Made by a program: the position numbers and the translations under genes. A DNA stretch of 15,822 nt from CALBMX01 sp047629095 (GTDB taxonomy: Bacteria; Planctomycetota; UBA1135; GCA-002686595), in contig JBLHWM010000040.1 of NCBI GenBank assembly GCA_047629095.1, forward strand, positions 1-15,822, read 5' to 3'. Shown here piece after piece: positions 1-6,009 of the stretch; position 1 is the first letter of the stretch, and every line of letters begins with the position of its first letter. The notes beneath the pieces were generated by a model. The model was given only the letters and a program-made list of their open reading frames with translations, had not been told where the DNA came from and searched no databases.

Positions 1-1
1 G

Positions 2-607
2 CAGTACGAGCTTGTGCGCACGCAGCTCAAGCTGATTGCGGAGACCGACAAGGTGCAGCTGCCGAGTCTTGGTCCGGTTGGAAGTGGCGTTGACGTGCAG
101 GAGCTCACGGAGTTCCCCGAAGACGCGGCCGAGCTCTTCCAGAAGCACGCCGAGCGCACGGGCGCAATCGCCGTGCGCGACAAGGCCCAACTCGACTGGC
201 GCTACGTGAAAAATCCGAACAACCAATACCGCATCGCAGCCGCTCGTCGGGGACCTGAGCTGGTGGGGCTAACCGTGCAGCGCACGGGCTCCTTCGACGG
301 CGAGGACAGCTCTCTTGTTTGCGACTGGATGGTCGCGGGTCCCGAGAGCAACCGTGCGCCGTTTGATTTGGGGGCGACGATCGAGCTGTTGGCTTGGCAG
401 CGCGCGGCCGCCACGGAAGCTAGCGCACCGAAGATTGCAGCGCTCTTCCCGGATAGTTGCGCCGAGTGGCTCGGCTTCCAAGAGGCCGGCTTCCGGGTGC
501 GCGACACGTCGTACTTCCTCGTGGGCCGCAACTACTCGAAGCGCCATGACATGCGCTGGCTTCGAAACAACTGGTACTACACCCTTGGGGATACGGACCT
601 CTGCTAA
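2..607 (+). CDS. GNAT-type acyltransferase-like protein, 5'-truncated
   Basis: The reading frame is open to the left window edge (the first visible residues are QYELVRTQ), so the GTG at 14 is probably internal. The visible part aligns with the second half of the next gene: YELVRTQ matches KYEIVRTQ at residues 155-162 of that protein. Both end in a shared C-terminal signature, here SYFLVGRNY then WLRNNWYYTLGDTDL. About 155 N-terminal residues, including the acetyl-CoA binding half, should therefore lie outside the window. Such proteins are seen in planctomycete and other genomes, often near polysaccharide genes; the acceptor is unknown. It ends 14 bases before its paralogue, suggesting one operon. 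The family call rests on the neighbour and on similarity, so the exact activity is uncertain. Confidence 0.7.
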   Translation, partial: QYELVRTQLKLIAETDKVQLPSLGPVGSGVDVQELTEFPEDAAELFQKHAERTGAIAVRDKAQLDWRYVKNPNNQYRIAAARRGPELVGLTVQRTGSFDGEDSSLVCDWMVAGPESNRAPFDLGATIELLAWQRAAATEASAPKIAALFPDSCAEWLGFQEAGFRVRDTSYFLVGRNYSKRHDMRWLRNNWYYTLGDTDLC

Positions 608-621
608 GAGGCCGGTAAACG

Positions 622-1695
622 ATGACAAGCGACGAGATACCCGCCGAAGAGAAGCGGTCCTATGTACCGGGTTACGACATCCGGCCGATCGAGGAGGGGG
701 ACGAGGTGTCCCTGCTCGAATCCTTCAACGCGGCTTTTGCCGAGGGCAACCCGGACTTCGTGCCACGCACGATGGCCGAGTGGCGCTGGGCCTTCCGGGA
801 CAACCCCGCGGGCACTCGCGTGATTGTCGCCGTTAAGGACGGGCAGGTTGCCGCCCAGAATGCGGCGCTACCAGTGCGCGTCTGGATTGCGGACGAAGAG
901 CGCATCTTCGGGCAGAGCGTCGACTCCTTCGTGCACCCCGATCACCGCAAAGGACTGCGCAGGCCAGGTCTATTCGTCAAGACGGTCTGGGAGTTCATCG
1001 ACACTTACGGGGGGTCGGACAAGGACCTGCTGCACTACGGTTGGCCGATCTGGCCCGCGTGGCGCATCGGCAAGACGTTCCTCAAGTATGAGATCGTGCG
1101 CACCCAGACCCTGCTGCGCCGGCCGATTCCGGCCGACACGGACCTCTCGGTCTTGGACGCCATGGGAGTCGACGGGGCCCACGCGAATGGCACCTTGAAG
1201 CTGGAAGTTATCGATCGCTTCGATCATCAGGCCCGTTGGATCTGGGACCGCTGTGCGCCGGCTTGGGGCACGAGCGCGATCCGCGACGATCGCTTCCTCA
1301 ACTGGCGCATCTTCGATCACCCCAAGCACGAGTACACGGTGCTCGGCGTGCGCGATGCCGAGGGCATCTTGCGGGGCTATGCGATCTACCGTTTCGGGGA
1401 TTGGATCGAGCGGGACATGGGGCTGCTTGTGGACTGGCTCGTGCCTCCAGAGGAGACCGAGGTCGTGGACCTTCTTCACCGTGCCATCTGCGCCCTTGCC
1501 GCACGGGACGGAGCCAAAGACATGACCGGGATCTTCCCGGACTGGACCCACTGGTTCGAGCACTTCCAAGACCTGGGCTGGCGCGTGCACCCAAGTGACT
1601 ACTTCATGATTGGCCACTCTTACCACAAGCCCTTCGACATGCTCTGGCTGCGGAAGAACTGGTGGTACCAACTGGTCGACACCGACCTAGTCTAG
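622..1695 (+). CDS. GNAT family N-acyltransferase-like protein
   Basis: A 357-residue protein. Its N-terminal half resembles a GNAT domain: it opens with YDIRPIEEGDE (about 18-28) and has an acyl-CoA-loop-like stretch, SFVHPDHRKGLRRPGLF, at about 102-118. The second half (about 200-357) holds a further GNAT-like region with DWLVPPEE and FPDWTHWF, and ends in WLRKNWWYQLVDTDLV. The Q/RxxGxG/A loop is imperfect (RKGLRRPG), so activity is plausible but not certain. It starts at ATG 622, 14 bases after the upstream paralogue, with only a weak purine-rich stretch (AAGAGG) before it. The pair looks like a tandem duplication. The substrate is unknown; cell-envelope or exopolysaccharide modification is inferred from where similar genes usually occur, not from this window. 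Confidence 0.75.
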   Translation: MTSDEIPAEEKRSYVPGYDIRPIEEGDEVSLLESFNAAFAEGNPDFVPRTMAEWRWAFRDNPAGTRVIVAVKDGQVAAQNAALPVRVWIADEERIFGQSVDSFVHPDHRKGLRRPGLFVKTVWEFIDTYGGSDKDLLHYGWPIWPAWRIGKTFLKYEIVRTQTLLRRPIPADTDLSVLDAMGVDGAHANGTLKLEVIDRFDHQARWIWDRCAPAWGTSAIRDDRFLNWRIFDHPKHEYTVLGVRDAEGILRGYAIYRFGDWIERDMGLLVDWLVPPEETEVVDLLHRAICALAARDGAKDMTGIFPDWTHWFEHFQDLGWRVHPSDYFMIGHSYHKPFDMLWLRKNWWYQLVDTDLV

Positions 1696-1782
1696 ATTCG
1701 GGCAGCCATCCGCGCCGCCTAGGCGCACGAGGCTACTTGGCTCGATCGACCACGGAACACGGATGCATCACTGGGGATGCGA

Positions 1783-3192
1783 ATGACGATGCAAACGCGA
1801 CTCCTACTCTGCCTGCTGCTTCTTGGTCTGGTGCGCTTCGGTTTTAGTGAGGGCTTGGGAGACGAGCCCGTGGACGGTGTCGTTACGGAGACCTATCTAT
1901 CGGGTGAGGTGCAGAGGCGCTATTCCGTGAATGAAGCTGGCCAGAAGCATGGTCCGTTCGAGGTGTTTGCCAAGGACGGTACGGTGCTCGTCAAAGCCAA
2001 CTATAAGGACGACCTGCTCGACGGTCGCGAGCTGCGCTACTTTCCGAGTGGTAAGCGGCACATGGTGGTGACCTGGAGCCGCGGGGTCTTGAGTGGTCGC
2101 TGGGAGCGTTTTTTCGAGAGTGGGCAGCGCAAAATCTCAACCTCGTACAAGCGCGGGGTCCAGGCCGGCAAGTTCATCCAGAGCAGCGAGGATGGGAAGT
2201 GGGTGCTGACGGCGAAGTACAAGGACGGCCTGCTCGACGGTGCCCTGAAGGTGAAGGACAACGGGCGCGTCACTAGCAGCCAGACTTGGAAGGCGGGGGC
2301 GGTGCTCGCCATTGACGGCGTGCAGCCTTTTCCACGTGGGGAGGCCGAGCTGGTCGAGCAGCTTGCTGAAGTCTGGGGACCAGGCTATAGCGAGGCGGAG
2401 GGCCTGAGCGACGAGCAGGTGGTGGACGCCACGCGCGTGATGGCCTTGCGGAGATTGCAGACCTATCGCGCCCTGTGCGGCCTGCCCTTTGAGGACATGG
2501 AGCTGCTGCCCAAGTGGAACGATCTGTGCGATGCGGCTGCCGAGGTCTGCCGCCGCCTGGGCAACATCACGCACACACCGGAGCGACCGGCAGACACCGA
2601 CGACAAGCTCTACAAAGATGGCAAGAAGGGAGCGGGCAACAGCAACCTGGCCATGGGCAGCACCCTGCCGACGTCGGTGGACCAGTACATGGACGACTCC
2701 GACGACTCGAACATCGATCGCATTGGGCACCGCCGCTGGTGCCTAAACCCGACCATGGGGCGCACGGGCTTCGGCGTCTCCGGGCGCTTCTCGGCCATGT
2801 GGTCCATGGACAAGAGTGGCAAGGCACCTCGGGACGTGGACGACGTGTTCTTTCCGCCTGCCGGCTACGTGCCGGTTCAGATGTTCGGCAGCCACTACGC
2901 CTGGAACATCACTCCGCTGGGAGGCAGCCTGCCCAAGGAAGAGGACGTTGAGATCACAATCCAACCCCTGGGCGACTTCTACCAGCCCGCGGGCAAGCCC
3001 CTGGAGATCGACTACCTGCACATCGATCGAGGTGGCTTTGGCGCCGGCGCGACGCTGATCTTTCGGCCCGCAGGCTTAGCCGTGACCGCGGGCCGCGCCT
3101 ACCGCTGCCAGGTGAGCCTCGATGGGGGCAAGTCCGTCGAATACGACCAGTTCATCGAGTTCATCAGCGACCCTCGTCTGGCCCGAAGATAG
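1783..3192 (+). CDS. Secreted MORN/YwqK-like repeat protein with CAP domain
   Basis: Three in-frame ATGs lie at 1777, 1783 and 1789. I prefer 1783 because GGGG ends six bases before it; using 1777 adds two residues. A leucine-rich signal peptide (MQTRLLLCLLLLGLVRFGFS) predicts export. Numbering from ATG 1777, four repeats of the type Y/W-x-x-x-x-x-x-G (YKDDLLDG, WSRGVLSG, YKRGVQAG, YKDGLLDG) start at residues 76, 100, 124 and 148, an exact 24-residue period typical of MORN-variant/YwqK proteins. Residues about 215-345 resemble a bacterial CAP/SCP domain: RRLQTYRALCGLP helix, THTP, GNSNLAMG and a strong IGHRRWCLNP motif at 316-325. The remaining roughly 120 residues look like a beta-rich domain. 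CAP proteins are extracellular and functionally diverse; the ligand or substrate here is not known. Confidence 0.75.
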   Translation: MTMQTRLLLCLLLLGLVRFGFSEGLGDEPVDGVVTETYLSGEVQRRYSVNEAGQKHGPFEVFAKDGTVLVKANYKDDLLDGRELRYFPSGKRHMVVTWSRGVLSGRWERFFESGQRKISTSYKRGVQAGKFIQSSEDGKWVLTAKYKDGLLDGALKVKDNGRVTSSQTWKAGAVLAIDGVQPFPRGEAELVEQLAEVWGPGYSEAEGLSDEQVVDATRVMALRRLQTYRALCGLPFEDMELLPKWNDLCDAAAEVCRRLGNITHTPERPADTDDKLYKDGKKGAGNSNLAMGSTLPTSVDQYMDDSDDSNIDRIGHRRWCLNPTMGRTGFGVSGRFSAMWSMDKSGKAPRDVDDVFFPPAGYVPVQMFGSHYAWNITPLGGSLPKEEDVEITIQPLGDFYQPAGKPLEIDYLHIDRGGFGAGATLIFRPAGLAVTAGRAYRCQVSLDGGKSVEYDQFIEFISDPRLARR

Positions 3193-3239
3193 GCCGCACC
3201 GCGGGTTGGATCGGCGCGGGGAGTTGCTATCCTCGGCCC

Positions 3240-3740
3240 ATGAGTCCCAAACGCCCACGCCAGTATTGGCTGATGAAGTCGGAGCCCGACGTTTACCCCT
3301 TCTCGCAACTCATGGCGGAGCCCTCGGGCAAGACCATGTGGGACGGTGTTCGCAACTACCAGGCTCGCAATATGATGCGGGACGATATGAAGGTGGGGGA
3401 CGGTGTTCTGTTCTACCACTCGAATGCGAAGCCACCCGGGGTGCGGGGGCTCGCGCAGATCGTGACCGAGGGCTACACGGATGCCTCGGCCTTTGATCCG
3501 GACGACGCTCACTTTGATCCAAAGAGCGATCCCGAGAAGCCAAGGTGGATCCATGTGGACATTGGACCGATCGCTCCCTTTGCCGAGCTGATCCCCTTGC
3601 AGTCCCTCAAGGACAACCCTCGATTAGAGGGCATGGAGGTCGTTCGCAAGGGTTCGAGGCTGTCGGTCCAACCCGTTTCTCTGGCCGAATGGAAGGAAGT
3701 CTTGAAGATGGCTGGCTACAAAGGCAAGGATAAGCTTTAG
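3240..3740 (+). CDS. EVE domain-containing protein (THYN1-like)
   Basis: A 166-residue protein that is almost entirely an EVE domain, the PUA-like fold found in human THYN1 and in many bacterial single-domain proteins. Visible hallmarks are YWLMKSEPDVYPF near the N-terminus, MWDGVRNYQARNMMRDDMKVGDGVLFYHSN in the first half, GLAQIVTEGYTDASAF, then RWIHVDI, and a C-terminal helix after the conserved LSVQPVS. EVE domains are thought to bind modified bases in nucleic acids; in bacteria the stand-alone form is widespread and of unclear role. It starts 47 bases after the CAP gene on the same strand and could be co-transcribed. There is no strong Shine-Dalgarno sequence before ATG 3240, but the family alignment begins just after this residue, which supports the start. 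Confidence 0.92.
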   Translation: MSPKRPRQYWLMKSEPDVYPFSQLMAEPSGKTMWDGVRNYQARNMMRDDMKVGDGVLFYHSNAKPPGVRGLAQIVTEGYTDASAFDPDDAHFDPKSDPEKPRWIHVDIGPIAPFAELIPLQSLKDNPRLEGMEVVRKGSRLSVQPVSLAEWKEVLKMAGYKGKDKL

Positions 3741-3772
3741 GGGAGAAGTTCTTCCGTAAGTGCCTGAACTGT

Positions 3773-3801
3773 TGAGGCTTACGATGATTGGTAGCCTCGA
3801 C
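3773..3801 (+). other. Hairpin downstream of the EVE gene
   Basis: TTGAGGCT (3773-3780) pairs with AGCCTCGA (3794-3801) over eight pairs, one of them T-G, around a 13-base loop. It lies 33 bases after the EVE stop. No clear T-tract follows, so it is only a possible terminator or the start of leader structure for the next gene. Confidence 0.3.
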
Positions 3802-3892
3802 TCGGCTTCTCTAACCCCCGGCTATTAGGCTCGAAAGCCACTTTTCTCCCGAGAACGCTCTTGCTTCGCACCGTGTTTTGTGGCCCTGTGGG

Positions 3893-3916
3893 GGTGTTCC
3901 GGGAGTCCGGGACACC
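3893..3916 (+). promoter_or_regulatory. Leader hairpin upstream of the Hc1-like gene
   Basis: GGTGTTCCGG (3893-3902) pairs with CCGGGACACC (3907-3916), ten pairs with one T-G, closing a four-base GAGT loop. It sits about 60 bases before ATG 3977 in a 236-base non-coding stretch. It could be a 5'-UTR structure that affects stability or translation, or part of an operator. There is no T-run, so it is not a typical terminator. The function is inferred only from position and pairing. Confidence 0.45.
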
Positions 3917-3966
3917 AACCAAAACCTGCCCAATCCGCCAGCATGCGCTGGTCAGGGCTATCACTC

Positions 3967-3970
3967 AGGA
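3967..3970 (+). promoter_or_regulatory. Ribosome binding site of the Hc1-like gene
   Basis: AGGA followed by a six-base spacer (ACAATC) precedes ATG 3977. This fixes the start of the small gene and argues against the in-frame upstream ATG at 3878, which has no such site and would add 33 residues with no family likeness. Confidence 0.75.
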
Positions 3971-3976
3971 ACAATC

Positions 3977-4159
3977 ATGAGCCAGAACTTTGACGATCTT
4001 GCAACCCTTGTGGAAGCAACCCGTGGTGACGTAGAAAAGGCCGAGGCCGGCAACAAGGCCGCATGCACCCGTGTCCGCAAGGCCATGCAGACCATGAAGA
4101 ACCACGCCCAAGAGATCCGCAAGGAGATGCTTGAGGCCCGTGACGCCGGCGGCAACTAA
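3977..4159 (+). CDS. Histone H1-like protein Hc1 family, short form
   Basis: A 60-residue protein. The central stretch DVEKAEAGNKAACTRVRKAM (18-37), followed by IRKEMLEAR (47-55), matches the N-terminal domain of chlamydial Hc1 (pattern DLxKAExGNKAAxxRVR, later YRKExxKAE). Hc1 is a nucleoid-associated protein that condenses DNA mainly through a long lysine/alanine/proline tail. That tail is absent here, and I count ten acidic and ten basic residues (His excluded), so the net charge is near zero. Similar short Hc1-domain proteins occur in other bacterial groups and their role is less clear. The gene stands alone with a structured leader, a good ribosome site and a strong terminator, which suggests an abundant, independently controlled product. 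It may bind DNA, or act through protein contacts; DNA compaction is not demonstrated by the sequence. Confidence 0.8.
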   Translation: MSQNFDDLATLVEATRGDVEKAEAGNKAACTRVRKAMQTMKNHAQEIRKEMLEARDAGGN

Positions 4160-4181
4160 GCCCCGCTTCACAACAACGCTC

Positions 4182-4226
4182 AAGCGCCCGGCGCCCCATC
4201 TTTGGGGCACCGGGCGCTTCGCTTTA
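4182..4226. terminator. Intrinsic terminator between the Hc1-like gene and mqnD
   Basis: AAGCGCCCGG (4182-4191) pairs with CCGGGCGCTT (4210-4219). The stem continues as GCCCC/GGGGC after a single C-A mismatch, around the six-base loop ATCTTT. On the + strand CGCTTTAA follows, a short T-tract. It lies 22 bases after the Hc1-like stop and 29 bases from the mqnD stop, so it could serve both convergent genes, although the - strand side has a poorer T-run. Confidence 0.88.
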
Positions 4227-4247
4227 ATCAGGCCCTATTTCGGGCTG

Positions 4248-5093
4248 CTAGGCCTGGGCCAGCTCTAGCCCACCCGCCGGCGTCAGGCCACGGGCGACTC
4301 CCAGCCGATTCAGGGCAGCAATCGCGGCTCGCCCCTCTGCACCCAAGTCCTGGGTCCAGGCATTCACGTAGAGGTCCACGTGGCTCCACAGGACCTCGTC
4401 CGTTTGCTCCTGGGCGTACTTGGCCATGGTCGGCAGGCACGCCTCGCGGTTCGCCATGCCCCAGGTCACCGACGCGCGCACAACCCGCGCCAGGCGCTCG
4501 GCCGTCTCCAGCCCCAGGCCACGCGTCGCGGCAATCCCACCAAGGGGCAGGGGCGCGCCGGTCTCGGCCTCCCAACGCGCACCGAGGTCAACGGCCAGCT
4601 CCAGACCGCTCTGCTGCCAGGTGAACCGGCCCTCGTGGATGCAGATACCCAGGTCCGCTTCGCCCCGCTCCAGGGCTGGCATGATGTCGCTAAAGATCAC
4701 GTGATCGAGGCGCGCACCAGGGTGCTGCTCCGCCAGGAACAGCTGCCACAGCAGGGCCGCGGTGGTCAGCTTGCCAGGGGAGAGCACCCGCGGCGCCTCG
4801 GGCTGATCGGCGCCATAGCCCGCCCGGGCCAGGACCACGGGACCAACCCCGAAACCCAGGGCCGAGCCCGCGGACAGGAGCCGCAGCTCCGCCGCCTGTA
4901 GCAGCAGCGCGTGGTAGCTCATCTTCGCCACGTCGAACCTGCCCGCGGCCATGCCCTCGTTCAGCTCCTCCACGTCCATGAGCTCGACCTCGAAAGCGAA
5001 GCCGTCGGTGTCGATCTGCCTGTGCAGGAGGGCGTGGAAGGCGAAGGTGTCGTTGGGGCAGGTGGAGATGCCCAGCCGAATGTTCGTGCTCAC
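4248..5093 (-). CDS. mqnD: 1,4-dihydroxy-6-naphthoate synthase (menaquinone, futalosine pathway)
   Basis: A 281-residue protein of the MqnA/MqnD periplasmic-binding-protein-like fold. MqnD converts cyclic dehypoxanthinyl futalosine to 1,4-dihydroxy-6-naphthoate in the alternative menaquinone route. Visible signatures are STCPNDTF (residues 10-17), KMSYHALLL (57-65), the glycine-rich SAGSALGFGVGP (74-85), SDIMPALERGEADLGICIHEGRFTW in the middle, and a helical C-terminus. SxCPNDTF and IHExRFT favour MqnD over MqnA. The start is GTG at 5093, and its first two bases are the last two of the mqnB TGA stop (GTGA), so translation is probably coupled. Length and content are normal for the family. The other pathway genes (mqnA, mqnC, mqnE) are not in the window. 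Confidence 0.93.
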   Translation of the reverse strand: MSTNIRLGISTCPNDTFAFHALLHRQIDTDGFAFEVELMDVEELNEGMAAGRFDVAKMSYHALLLQAAELRLLSAGSALGFGVGPVVLARAGYGADQPEAPRVLSPGKLTTAALLWQLFLAEQHPGARLDHVIFSDIMPALERGEADLGICIHEGRFTWQQSGLELAVDLGARWEAETGAPLPLGGIAATRGLGLETAERLARVVRASVTWGMANREACLPTMAKYAQEQTDEVLWSHVDLYVNAWTQDLGAEGRAAIAALNRLGVARGLTPAGGLELAQA

Positions 5094-5764
5094 GAGGTGC
5101 GGCTCCCGTTCTGAAGCTCTTCGAGTCGAGCGAGGCTGACCTGCCGCGCCGCTTCGAGCGCCGCGGGAATGCGCCAGGTCTCTGGATCGCGATCGCCGAC
5201 TTGGTTGGAGATGCCGCGCACGATGTGCAGGGGCGTTGCAGCGAGTGCGCAGGCGAGCGCCACGGCGAAGCCCTCCATGTCCTCGGCAGCGGCCCCAGGG
5301 AAGCGCTGTGTGCGCCGCTCGGCCATTTGCGAGGTTGCGGCAGCCGCGGCCACGGTCAGCAGCAGGGGCCCGTCCCCGGGCAGCTCGAGCTCGTCGTGTA
5401 TGGGGCTGTTGTCGCTAGCTGTGCCATCTGTGCCGGGCCACTGGGGAAAGCCCAGCTGCTGGGGCCCGCGGAAGTCCGCGCCCTCGCCGGCGCCCACGCC
5501 GTCCACGGCCACGCGGCCGAAGGCTAGGGCGCTGGCCACGGGGTAGCGCTCCAGGTCATAGGAACCGGCGATGCCTACCAGGAGGACTTCACGGGGCCTG
5601 AGGGCCGCGATCAAGGCTGCGGTGCGTGCTGACGAGGCGATTGGCCCGAAGCCGCAGAGCTCAACCCTGGCTAGCTCGGGGGGGAAGCCGCCGTATTCGT
5701 CCAGGCGGGCCTTCTCCAGGGCGGTGGGCACGAGCAGCAGGGTCCGGGGCTTGGTGGGAATCAC
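5090..5764 (-). CDS. mqnB: Futalosine hydrolase
   Basis: A 224-residue nucleoside-phosphorylase-fold protein. Futalosine hydrolase splits futalosine to dehypoxanthinyl futalosine and hypoxanthine, a cytoplasmic step of menaquinone synthesis. It shows the family landmarks LLVGIAGSYD (61-70), AAEDMEGFAVALAC (159-172) with the ribose-binding MEG, and VRGISNQVGDRDPETWRI (182-199) carrying the catalytic-type aspartate. It is first in a two-gene operon with mqnD, which independently supports the call over MTA/SAH nucleosidase. The start is GTG 5764 with no clear Shine-Dalgarno sequence; a start slightly upstream is possible, since no ATG is near. Confidence 0.9.
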   Translation of the reverse strand: MIPTKPRTLLLVPTALEKARLDEYGGFPPELARVELCGFGPIASSARTAALIAALRPREVLLVGIAGSYDLERYPVASALAFGRVAVDGVGAGEGADFRGPQQLGFPQWPGTDGTASDNSPIHDELELPGDGPLLLTVAAAAATSQMAERRTQRFPGAAAEDMEGFAVALACALAATPLHIVRGISNQVGDRDPETWRIPAALEAARQVSLARLEELQNGSRTS

Positions 5765-6009
5765 GGGAGTCAGGGATGCGCTGGGTTTCGAGGAGTGGGG
5801 GAGATTGGCGAGCCTGAAAGGTAGCCAATTCGTCCAGCCCTTTCGAAGATGGATTGTTCAGACTCTGAATCCGCACGGCCCTGGCGCCATTTTTCCCTTC
5901 CCGGATTGGGCAGGATTGCTTCCCATGGTAGTTCTCCCGGGCGCACCCCCCTCTTCCACGTGCGCCCCCCAGACGGGAGACCCAACGGACCGCTTCCACA
6001 GGACCCTCG
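5765..6009. promoter_or_regulatory. Divergent intergenic region mqnB / M28 peptidase
   Basis: These 245 bases separate genes transcribed in opposite directions and must hold both promoters. I see no confident -35/-10 pair. A small dyad, TTCAG-ACT-CTGAA (5857-5869), near the middle is a possible operator but is short enough to occur by chance. Confidence 0.35.

Noticed and set aside
970..1671. 233-codon open frame on the - strand
   Set aside because: It is antisense to the second GNAT-like gene and encodes no recognisable family.
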